Shown piece by piece: positions 8,678 through 17,237 of a stretch of 64,000 nucleotides of DNA. The stretch comes from Pseudomonadota bacterium (GTDB lineage Bacteria; Myxococcota_A; UBA796; UBA9615). Within the stretch, counting starts at the first letter, position 1. Each line of letters begins with the position of its first letter. The notes beneath the pieces are model-generated. The model saw nothing but the letters and a program-made list of their open reading frames with translations, did not search any database and was not told the origin of the DNA. The position numbers and the translations under genes were made by a program. Where the stretch lies: the NCBI GenBank assembly GCA_024229515.1, contig JAAESI010000325.1, positions 1-64,000 of the forward strand, given 5' to 3'.

Positions 8678-9832
8678 TCAGAGGCCGTGCTTCTTGAGCA
8701 AGCGGCCCAGCACCCAGCGGTTCTTGAGGCCCAGCTCCCGCCAGACTCGCTCGCGCACCCCCTGATGCTTCTCCATCGCCGCCTTCGCCTTCAGCACCTC
8801 GGCGGTGACCTCATCGGGGGCGATGCCGGAGTCCGACGCGCCCGCCTGGCGGTCCAACTCGGCCCGCGTCTGGGCGGTCAGCTCCAGCCGTGAGGAGGCG
8901 CTGGACCCGATCGAGGCCCACAGCACCGCATCCAGTTCGCGCACATGGTAGCTCCAGGGGTGCAGCAGCAGCGCCTGCATCAGCGCCTGGGTGAACCTCG
9001 GCTCCCCCTCGGGGGTGCAGAACTTGCCCTCGATGCCGGGATCTTCGGCGCCGATCCGGCGCACGAGGTGGCGGGCCAGCAACGGCACGTCGGTGCGCCG
9101 CGCATCCAGCCCCGGCAACTCGATCCGCATCTTCAGCCGAGCCAGCAGGTCGTGCTTCAACGCGCTGACGGGCCGGTTCGTGGCGGCGACGAGCCGGAAG
9201 TCCGCGATCCGGTTCCGCGACTCCCCCAGCCGCTGGTAGTCGCCCTCGTCCAGGACCCGCAGCAGGTGCGACTGCAGCCGCTCGGGCAGTTCCGCGATCT
9301 CGTCCAGGAAGAGCGTGGATTCGTGCGCCGCGCCGATCAGCCCGGTGCGCTCGACCATGCCCGGGTTGGGGTAGTCGCGAACGTTGCCGAACAGCTCCGC
9401 GTCGACCAGCGACTCCGGCAGCGTCGCCGCGTTGCGCGCGACCAGGGTCTGCCGGCCGCGGTCGGACAGCCGGTGGATGGCGTTGGCGGCCAGCTCTTTG
9501 CCGGTTCCGCTAGCCCCCAGGATCAGCACGTGGGGCTTCCGCGCGGCGACCCAGGCGATGCGATCGCGCGCGGCCCAGGCGACCGGGGTCTCCCCCACGA
9601 AGCCGTGATGATCGGCCTCGCCAAACTCCGGGCGGAGCGAGCGCGGCCAGGACTCCGAACGCGGGATCCGGGCGGGCCTCCGCTCGTAGGTCAGGAGCAG
9701 CTGGCCGTCGACCGAGAGGGTGGCCCCCCGGGCGCGTGGGATCCCAAGGCGCGAAGTCGATGAGGGGTGGGACCTCCTGGGGGCGAGATGCCGTATCTGC
9801 CGCGTGTGGTGCCGCGGCGCCCCCCCTTTCAC
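8678..9832 (-). CDS. Sigma-54-activator-type AAA+ regulator lacking GAFTGA (start uncertain)
   Basis: LILGASGTGKELAANAIHRLS, LFLDEIAELPERLQSHLLRVLDEGDYQRLG, C-terminal helical region (ELGLKNRWVLGRLLKKHGL). Confidence 0.8.
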   Translation of the reverse strand: MKGGAPRHHTRQIRHLAPRRSHPSSTSRLGIPRARGATLSVDGQLLLTYERRPARIPRSESWPRSLRPEFGEADHHGFVGETPVAWAARDRIAWVAARKPHVLILGASGTGKELAANAIHRLSDRGRQTLVARNAATLPESLVDAELFGNVRDYPNPGMVERTGLIGAAHESTLFLDEIAELPERLQSHLLRVLDEGDYQRLGESRNRIADFRLVAATNRPVSALKHDLLARLKMRIELPGLDARRTDVPLLARHLVRRIGAEDPGIEGKFCTPEGEPRFTQALMQALLLHPWSYHVRELDAVLWASIGSSASSRLELTAQTRAELDRQAGASDSGIAPDEVTAEVLKAKAAMEKHQGVRERVWRELGLKNRWVLGRLLKKHGL

Positions 9833-9843
9833 GCTCCAGGCGT

Positions 9844-11586
9844 CTAGACGGCAGCGGCCTCGGCGGCGCAGTAGCGGCCGTAGATCGCTCGGTAGGGACC
9901 GTCCTGAGCCTCCAACTCGGCGTGGTGGCCCGCCTGCACGACCCGGCCTCCTTCGAGCACCAGCACCCGGTCGGCGCGCTGAATAGTCGCGATTCGGTGC
10001 GTCACGACCACCGCCGCGACGGAGCCCAGCGTGCGGTCGAAGCGCTGCCAGAAGGCCGCCTCGGTGTCGGCGTCCAGCGCCGCCGTGGCGTCATCGAGCA
10101 GGAGCACGCGGGGACGGCCGACCAACGCACGGGCCAACGCCACGCGCTGCTGCTGCCCCCCCGAGAGGGTCACCCCGCGCGCACCGACCACGGTCTCCAA
10201 CCGATCCGGAAGGACGGGGAGGTCCTGGGCCAGGCGGCTGACCTCCAGCGCCTCGCTGAGGTCGTCGTCCGACACCTCGCGGCCCAGGAGGATGTTCTCC
10301 CTCACCGTGGCCGACAGCAGCACCGGATCCTGGGGCACGTGGGCAACGGCGGCGCGGCGGGCGGCCCGATCGAGGTCGACGTCCGCGGTCCCCCCGATGG
10401 CGACGCTGCCCCGCGTCGGGGGACGGGCCCCCGCCAGCACCTGCATCAGGATCGACTTGCCCGCCCCGACCTCGCCGACCAACGCGACGAGCTCACCGGG
10501 GGCCGCCTCCAGCGCGACGTCGTCCAGCAGGAGCGCGCCGTCCTCGGCGTCGACCCCCACCCCGGAGGCGGCGACCCGACCGTCCGCGGGAGGCACACCA
10601 GCGCTGGCGCGCGCGATCGGCGGCTCGTCCATCAACTCCTGCAGGCGGGTCAGGGCGACGAAGGTCTGCTTGTACTTGGACAGGAACATGCCGACGTCGA
10701 ACATCGGCCAGACGAGGACCATGACGAAGCCCTCGAAGGCGACGAACTGGCCCAGCGTGATGCGCCCCTCCATCACGTGCAGACCGCCCGCGAGCAGGAG
10801 CGCCACGACCGCCATCTGCCAGCCGTAGCCGTACATGATGTGGACTCCCTGCTGCACCACCGAGGTCCGCACCTCGGCGTCCCGCTGCCTTCCTGCCTGA
10901 CGCACGAACCGAGCCCGCGCCGCCTCCGCGAGGCCGGCGGCCTGGACGATCCGGATGCCGCTGAAGGTCGCCTCCAGCTCGTCGTTGATGCCGGAGATCG
11001 AACGCTGCACGGCGGCGTAGCGCCGACCCAACGCGCCCTGGGCCGCCGCCTGCAGCACGGTCAGGATCGGCAGCGGGAGGATGACCCACAGCGTCAGCAC
11101 GGGGTCGAGCGACGCCATCGCGATGAGGCAGGCCATCACTACCAGGACCGCCTCGAGGGTGCGGAAGATGCCGGAGCAGAGGAACCAGCTGATCTTCTCG
11201 CCGCCGTCGTCGCTGAGCCGGGTCACCAGGTCGCCCGCCCGCCAGCGCCGGTAGAAGGCGGCGTCCAGCCGGCTGAGGTGCTCGAACACCCGCGTGCGCG
11301 CCCGCCACTGGATCTTCGCGTTCATGATCGACCGCGTGCCCTGGAGCACGTTGTAGAGCAGGAACTGGGCGACGCCGACCCCCGCCATCCAGGCGGCGAG
11401 CTCGCGCAGCGACGGCCCCCCGGTGTCGGCCCCGCGGACATTGTCGACCACGTACTGCCAGAGCCAGGGGAACGCGACCACGAGGCCCGCGTTGACCAGC
11501 GACAGCAGACAGATCAGCCCGAGCTCGAGCCCGCTGCCGGCCCAGGTCACGCGCAGCCAGCGCCACAGCAGCGCCCGCCGGGTCAT
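9844..11586 (-). CDS. ABC exporter half-transporter (TMD-NBD)
   Basis: VALVGEVGAGKS, LSGGQQQRVALARAL, VLLLDDATAALD. Confidence 0.95.
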   Translation of the reverse strand: MTRRALLWRWLRVTWAGSGLELGLICLLSLVNAGLVVAFPWLWQYVVDNVRGADTGGPSLRELAAWMAGVGVAQFLLYNVLQGTRSIMNAKIQWRARTRVFEHLSRLDAAFYRRWRAGDLVTRLSDDGGEKISWFLCSGIFRTLEAVLVVMACLIAMASLDPVLTLWVILPLPILTVLQAAAQGALGRRYAAVQRSISGINDELEATFSGIRIVQAAGLAEAARARFVRQAGRQRDAEVRTSVVQQGVHIMYGYGWQMAVVALLLAGGLHVMEGRITLGQFVAFEGFVMVLVWPMFDVGMFLSKYKQTFVALTRLQELMDEPPIARASAGVPPADGRVAASGVGVDAEDGALLLDDVALEAAPGELVALVGEVGAGKSILMQVLAGARPPTRGSVAIGGTADVDLDRAARRAAVAHVPQDPVLLSATVRENILLGREVSDDDLSEALEVSRLAQDLPVLPDRLETVVGARGVTLSGGQQQRVALARALVGRPRVLLLDDATAALDADTEAAFWQRFDRTLGSVAAVVVTHRIATIQRADRVLVLEGGRVVQAGHHAELEAQDGPYRAIYGRYCAAEAAAV

Positions 11587-13289
11587 GCCGCCACCTCGCC
11601 GTGCTGGAGTTCGTGCAGGGCGGCGTAGAGGCCACCGGCGGCCAGCAGTTGGCCGTGAGTCCCCTGCTCCACGATGCCGCCCCGACCGAGCACGTAGATG
11701 CGGTCGCAGCCCCGCACCGTCGCCAGGCGGTGGGCCACCGTGACGGTGGTGCGTCCCTCCTGGAGCTTCTCCAGCGCCGCCTGGACCCGGGCTTCGGTGC
11801 GCGGGTCGACCGCTGAGGTCGCTTCGTCGAGGACCAGGAGCTCGGGGTCACGCACCAGCGCCCGCGCGAAGGTCAGCAGCTGCCGCTCGCCCCGAGACAG
11901 GTTGGCGGCGCCGTCCAGCAGCACGTGGTCCAGCGGCATCTCGACGCCGACGGTGGCCAGGGCGGCGGCGATGACGGCGTCGTCCCCACCCCCGAGGTTC
12001 TCGCGCACCGTGCCCGCGAACAGGTGCACGTCCTGGAGCACGAGGCCGGTCCGGGAGCGCAGGTCCGCCAGCGCGATGTCCCGCAGATCGACCCCGTCCA
12101 CGGTGACCTTGCCGGCGGTCGGATCGCGGAACCGGAGCAGCAGGTTGAGCACCGTCGACTTGCCCGCCCCGGTGGCTCCCACGATGCCCACGTGGCTGCC
12201 CGCGGGAATGGCCAGGCTCAGGTCCGTCAGGACCGGCGTGCCCTCGGTGTAGTGGAAGCCGACCTGCTCGAGCCGGACCGCGTCCACGAGCCCGGGCCAC
12301 GCCTCCGGCTGCTCCGGATCGGCGATCGTGCGCGGGGTGTCCAGGAGCTCCGCGATGCGAATGGCGGCGGCGCGCGCCCGCTCCAGCGACGCCAGCTGGT
12401 GCGACAGTCGGAACAGCGGGTTGAACATCTGCCGGAGGTAGCCCAGCCCCATGACGAGCACGCCGACGGTGATCGAACCGGCGGCCACGAGGCCCGCGCC
12501 GACCCAGAGCAGCAGCACGATGCCGAGGGCGCGGATGAGGACGACGGTGTTGAAGTACCAGACGGGGTGGAGGTGGCTGATCGCCTCGGCCCGGAAGACG
12601 GTCTCGTTGAGTTCCTCGGAGCGCTCGTTGGCCCACGCCTCGCGATCGAACGCCTGGAGGGTGGGCATCGCCCGCAGGTGCTCGGTGAGGAAGCCGGTCA
12701 GCTGCGCCTTGACCTTGCGGACCGCGAGGAACCGGGGCGGGGCGACCTTGCGGAAGATCGCGAACAGCACGATGTACGGCGGAATCACCGAGAACGTCAG
12801 CCACGCCACTTCGGGCGCGGTGAACCACATCACCGTGAACATGCCCAGGAACAGCAGCAGGTCCGCGGGGGCCGACAGGATGACCTCGACGAACAGGATC
12901 CGGAGCGCCTCGGTGTCCCCCTGGACCCGCGTGATCAGCTTCCCCGAGGGATGCCGGTCGTGGAGCGCGAGGTCGTGCTCCACGAGGTGGTCGAAGAGCT
13001 CCTCCTTGAGCTGCAGCATCGCCTTCTGGGCCGCGATCTCGAGGGTGATCCGGGAGCCGTAAGTCACCGCGATCTGCGCCGACAGGAGCACGAGGTACAG
13101 CAACGCCTTGCGCACGAGCCCGGGGCGGTCGCCCTGGGCGAGGTCCACGTCGATCGCCTGCGCGACGATCCACGGACCGGCGATCATCAGCGCGGTGCCG
13201 GCGACCAGACCGACCACCCCGATCAAGAGCAGCCCGCGGCTTGCGCGGAACAACGGAGCGAGGCGGATCAAGGGGTGCCGGACGCGCAC
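11583..13289 (-). CDS. ABC exporter half-transporter (TMD-NBD), partner of the adjacent gene
   Basis: VGIVGATGAGKSTVLNLLLRF, LSRGERQLLTFARAL, LLVLDEATSAVD; 4-nt overlap with 9844-11586. Confidence 0.95.
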   Translation of the reverse strand: MRVRHPLIRLAPLFRASRGLLLIGVVGLVAGTALMIAGPWIVAQAIDVDLAQGDRPGLVRKALLYLVLLSAQIAVTYGSRITLEIAAQKAMLQLKEELFDHLVEHDLALHDRHPSGKLITRVQGDTEALRILFVEVILSAPADLLLFLGMFTVMWFTAPEVAWLTFSVIPPYIVLFAIFRKVAPPRFLAVRKVKAQLTGFLTEHLRAMPTLQAFDREAWANERSEELNETVFRAEAISHLHPVWYFNTVVLIRALGIVLLLWVGAGLVAAGSITVGVLVMGLGYLRQMFNPLFRLSHQLASLERARAAAIRIAELLDTPRTIADPEQPEAWPGLVDAVRLEQVGFHYTEGTPVLTDLSLAIPAGSHVGIVGATGAGKSTVLNLLLRFRDPTAGKVTVDGVDLRDIALADLRSRTGLVLQDVHLFAGTVRENLGGGDDAVIAAALATVGVEMPLDHVLLDGAANLSRGERQLLTFARALVRDPELLVLDEATSAVDPRTEARVQAALEKLQEGRTTVTVAHRLATVRGCDRIYVLGRGGIVEQGTHGQLLAAGGLYAALHELQHGEVAA

Positions 13290-13345
13290 GGGGCCTCACT
13301 ATGGGGTCGGTGGGGTCGCGGTGCGAGCCCCGCTAAGGTGACGCC

Positions 13346-15010
13346 ATGAAGTTCGGTCGAGAAGACCCCCACGGCCCCTACCCCGCGCGGGTCCCCGACA
13401 TCATCGAGCGCTGGTCTCCCAGCGTCTTCTACATCGTCGCCACGGCCCTCTGGGCGGCCACGGCGTGGCTGTCGAAGCTGAGCCCGTGGTTCTGGCTGCT
13501 GGCCGTCCCGGTCACGGTGTTCTCGTGGATGGGGATCGCCGACCGCGTCCAGGGGGCGCAGTCGATCCGCCGGAACTTCCCCGTGCTGGGGCGGCTCCGG
13601 TACGTGCTCGAGGGACTGCGCCCCGAGTTTCGGCAGTACTTCGTCGAGTCCGACCAGGAGGAGAACCCCTTCAGCCGCGAAGACCGGACGATTGTCTACA
13701 GTCGATCCAAGGCGCAATTGGCGACGCTCCCCTTCGGCACCCGCACCGACGTCTACGCCGAGGGGTACGAGTGGATCAATCATTCACTCGCCGCCGCACA
13801 CTCCCCCGCCGAGGAGGTGCGGATCCCCATCGGCGAAGCCAGCGGGGCAGCCCAGCCGTACTTGAGCTCGCTGCTGAACGTCAGCGCCATGAGCTACGGA
13901 TCGCTCAGCGCCAACGCGGTGCTCGCGCTGAACCTCGGAGCGAAGCAGGGCGGCTTCAGCCACAACACCGGCGAAGGCGGGGTCTCGCCCTACCACCTGG
14001 AGCACGGCGGCGACCTCGTGTGGCAGATCGGCACCGGCTACTTCGGCTGCCGGGCCGACGACGGCGGCTTCGATCCCGACGCCTTCGCGGCCAACGCTGG
14101 GCGGCCGAGCGTCAAGATGATCGAGATCAAGCTGTCCCAGGGCGCCAAGCCGGGGCACGGCGGCATCCTCCCGGGCAAGAAGGTGACCGCCGAGATCGCC
14201 GCCATCCGGGGCGTGCCCATGGGCCAGGACGTCATCTCCCCGCCGACCCACCGGGCCTTCGACACGCCGATCGGGCTGATGGAGTACGTCGTGCAACTGC
14301 GCGAGCTGTCGGGGGGCAAGCCGGTCGGCTTCAAGCTCTGCCTGGGGAGTCCGCGCGAGTTCCTCGCCCTCATCAAGGCGATGCTGGAGACCGACGTCGT
14401 TCCCGACTTCATCACCATCGACGGCGCCGAGGGGGGCACGGGCGCGGCTCCGCTGGAGTTCAGCAACCACGTCGGCACGCCGCTGGAGGATGGGCTGGTG
14501 TTCATCCACTCGGCCATGCGGGGCGCGGGCCTGCGGGAGCGGACGAAGCTCATCGCGGCGGGGAAGATCGCGACCGCGTTCCACATCACCAAGCTGCTCG
14601 CGCTGGGCGCGGACCTGACCAACTCGGCCCGCTCGATGATGTTCGCGCTGGGCTGCATCCAGGCGCTCAAGTGCAACACCAACCACTGCCCCGTGGGGGT
14701 CGCCACGCAGGACAAGCGGCTGATGCTGGGGCTGGAGGTGGGCAACAAGGGGGAGCGGGTGGCGAGCTTCCACGGCCGCACCGTCGACGGGGTCTACGAG
14801 TTGCTCGGCGCCGCCGGCCTCACCGATCCGCGCGACCTGCGGCCGTTCCACATCGTGCGGCGGGAAGGCCCCGGCGAGGTGAATACCTACGCCGAGATCT
14901 ACCCGCGGCTCCCGGAAGGCTCGCTGCTGAGTGGGGAGGCGCCGCCGTGGGTCATGCGGCTGTGGCACCTGGCGCGCCCCGACTCGTTCGCGGCGGTGAA
15001 GCGGTCCTAG
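13346..15010 (+). CDS. FMN-binding glutamate synthase family protein (GltB central domain-like)
   Basis: [42 protein letters not shown]...[25 protein letters not shown]. Confidence 0.92.
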   Translation: MKFGREDPHGPYPARVPDIIERWSPSVFYIVATALWAATAWLSKLSPWFWLLAVPVTVFSWMGIADRVQGAQSIRRNFPVLGRLRYVLEGLRPEFRQYFVESDQEENPFSREDRTIVYSRSKAQLATLPFGTRTDVYAEGYEWINHSLAAAHSPAEEVRIPIGEASGAAQPYLSSLLNVSAMSYGSLSANAVLALNLGAKQGGFSHNTGEGGVSPYHLEHGGDLVWQIGTGYFGCRADDGGFDPDAFAANAGRPSVKMIEIKLSQGAKPGHGGILPGKKVTAEIAAIRGVPMGQDVISPPTHRAFDTPIGLMEYVVQLRELSGGKPVGFKLCLGSPREFLALIKAMLETDVVPDFITIDGAEGGTGAAPLEFSNHVGTPLEDGLVFIHSAMRGAGLRERTKLIAAGKIATAFHITKLLALGADLTNSARSMMFALGCIQALKCNTNHCPVGVATQDKRLMLGLEVGNKGERVASFHGRTVDGVYELLGAAGLTDPRDLRPFHIVRREGPGEVNTYAEIYPRLPEGSLLSGEAPPWVMRLWHLARPDSFAAVKRS

Positions 15011-16461
15011 GGAATCACGACGTCGGCGACGTCGCCGGGCAGATCGCCCCGCACGAACACCGTGCCGCCGTCGATGTGGGTCATGCCCACGAACCAACCT
15101 GACACCTTGCCGATGCGGCGGCCCGCGCCGTCGAGCAGACCGACGGCGATGGGTTCACCCTCGGGCTCGAACACCATCGCGCGGGGGGCCCAGCGGGTGG
15201 TGGCTCCACCGATGACGTCGATGGCGGTCCAGAGCTCGCCGTCGGAGCGATCCTCCACGTGGTCTCGCAGGCCCTCGAGGGCGGCCATGCGCTGGTGGAG
15301 CGCCTCGAAGGTGTAGTCGGAGACCCACTCGGGCTGGCAGTAGCCCATCACGTCGGCCGTGCCGTTCGGATCGATGTGCTCGCCGGAGATGACGTCCCAG
15401 CCGGCCACGCCGATGCCGCCCCCGGCGTAGGGGTAGTCGTCGTCGGTGTTGGCGGCGCCGCCGCACGGGGCGTGGCCGCGGTCATGCCCGTGGCCGACCT
15501 CGTGGGCCATGACGTAGCCGGTCTCCGGTCCCGCGAAGCCCAGCCCCACCCCGACCCGGAGCCCCTCGTTCATCGGGTTGGTGGGGCGGTAGCCGATGCC
15601 CGCGGTGCAGCCGAGGTTGCAGAAGGCCCCGTAGGTCTCATCGGGGTTGATCATCCCGTAGAGGTACGTGTCCCAGGCGATGTCGAGGCTCGGCCGGAGG
15701 TCGCGCAGCGTGGACAGGGTCGCGCCCATCGCCTCACCGCCGCGGTCGTACTCGTAGTCGACGGCGATGCCGTCGCGAACCTCGAGGATGACCTCGCGGG
15801 CCGGGTACCGGCCGAGCATCGCCTCCTCCAGCACGAGCAGCTGCTCGGGGCTGATGTCCGGCATGCGGCCGCTGCCGTCGAAGTCGTAGCGAATGGGCAC
15901 GATGTCGACCCGGAGCACGCCGCCGTGGTCGGTCGGGAGCAGGGGCTCGCTGGTGCCGTCGGGGGGCCACGCCGCGGGCTCGCCCTCAAGCACCGGGATC
16001 TCCCACCTGGCGGTCTCCCAGAAGGTGGCGCGGATCCGGGTGCCGACCTGCATCTCGGAGGCCGGCAGCTCAAAGTTGAGGCTCACCTCGGGATCGGTGA
16101 AGTCGACGGGAGCGTCATCGATCTCCAGCACGGTCTGGCGCGTCGCCTCCGAGCCGTCCGCCTGCACGACGGTGAACTCCACCAGCACGTCGCGCCGCAC
16201 CCAGCCCTCGGCCGGGAGCAGGCCCAGCCGCACCAGCGCGGGCCGGCCGGCGATCACGGGGGCCTTGCGGGCGGTGGTCACCGGGGCGCTGTTCCGCCAC
16301 AGCGGAATCTCCACGCCCTGGTTGATCACGGCGTCGGACACGGCCAGCCCGACGACGGCCCACGGGCCGGGATCCTCGGGCGGAGGCCGCACCGGCTCCG
16401 GCTCCGGCTCGGGGCAGCCCAGGAGCAGAGCGAGGGCGACGAAAAGGACAGCTCGCCTCAT
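15007..16461 (-). CDS. Secreted lipoprotein, metzincin-like zinc metallopeptidase
   Basis: Signal MRRAVLFVALALLLGCPEPEPEP; HEVGHGHDRGHAPCGG (HExxHx5H); Met-turn-like DVMGYCQPEWVSDYTFEAL. Confidence 0.75.
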   Translation of the reverse strand: MRRAVLFVALALLLGCPEPEPEPVRPPPEDPGPWAVVGLAVSDAVINQGVEIPLWRNSAPVTTARKAPVIAGRPALVRLGLLPAEGWVRRDVLVEFTVVQADGSEATRQTVLEIDDAPVDFTDPEVSLNFELPASEMQVGTRIRATFWETARWEIPVLEGEPAAWPPDGTSEPLLPTDHGGVLRVDIVPIRYDFDGSGRMPDISPEQLLVLEEAMLGRYPAREVILEVRDGIAVDYEYDRGGEAMGATLSTLRDLRPSLDIAWDTYLYGMINPDETYGAFCNLGCTAGIGYRPTNPMNEGLRVGVGLGFAGPETGYVMAHEVGHGHDRGHAPCGGAANTDDDYPYAGGGIGVAGWDVISGEHIDPNGTADVMGYCQPEWVSDYTFEALHQRMAALEGLRDHVEDRSDGELWTAIDVIGGATTRWAPRAMVFEPEGEPIAVGLLDGAGRRIGKVSGWFVGMTHIDGGTVFVRGDLPGDVADVVIP

Positions 16462-17228
16462 GGGTTGAGACGGTACCAGATGGCCAGCGCGTCCATCGTC
16501 CAGGCGACGCCCACGTGGATGACGATGCCGAACAGGATCGATTTGGTCCGCAGCGCGACGATCCCCAGCGCCGCCCCCGCCACGATCGAGGCGAGCGCCT
16601 CCAGCGGCGGCTTGGGGAAGTGGATCGCCAAGTACGGCAGCATCATCGCGAAGATCGCCCAGGGGCCGGCCACCCGCCACGCGGCGAACAGCAGGAAGCC
16701 CCGGAAGAAGAACTCCAGCGCCCCGAACTGCACGGCGTAGGACAGCTCCCACATCAGGGTGGTCGTGAGCTCGTCGCCGGAGCGGCGGTAGAAGGGGTAG
16801 GTGTCCTGGAACTCGGGGGTCCCGGCGACGAGGAACACCAGCGGCAGCACGATCGCGAAGCCGGCCACGTACACCCAGGCGTGCTTGAACAGCCCTTCGG
16901 TGCGGAGCCCCAGGTCGGCCCAGGACATCTTCATGACGTACCGGGCGTAGAGCCCCGTGGGGACGACGTAGCAGCCGATGCCCCACCAACACCACCACAG
17001 GTGCTTGGCGAGGCCGCGGTGCTCCCGAGGGATCCAGTCGGTGTGCTTGATCAGCGCCCACGTGGGGCGATGCAGGTCCTGGCTCGCCCACAGCGCGAGG
17101 CACGCCAGCAGGTACACGCCGACCACCTCGGCCCGCTGCCGGCCCGTCGGCGCGGGCAGCGCGGCGTGTTCGTCCTCGAGGGCGACCCACTGATCGACCG
17201 TGGCGCGGCGAAGGAAGTTGGTGATCAA
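16458..17228 (-). CDS. CPBP-family intramembrane protease-like protein
   Basis: LEFFFRGFLLFAAWRV, PYLAIHFPKPPLEALASIVAGAALG, FGIVIHVGVAWTMD; multi-TM. TTG start or a nearby alternative. Confidence 0.75.
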   Translation of the reverse strand: MITNFLRRATVDQWVALEDEHAALPAPTGRQRAEVVGVYLLACLALWASQDLHRPTWALIKHTDWIPREHRGLAKHLWWCWWGIGCYVVPTGLYARYVMKMSWADLGLRTEGLFKHAWVYVAGFAIVLPLVFLVAGTPEFQDTYPFYRRSGDELTTTLMWELSYAVQFGALEFFFRGFLLFAAWRVAGPWAIFAMMLPYLAIHFPKPPLEALASIVAGAALGIVALRTKSILFGIVIHVGVAWTMDALAIWYRLNP

Positions 17229-17237
17229 GCGCGGACT

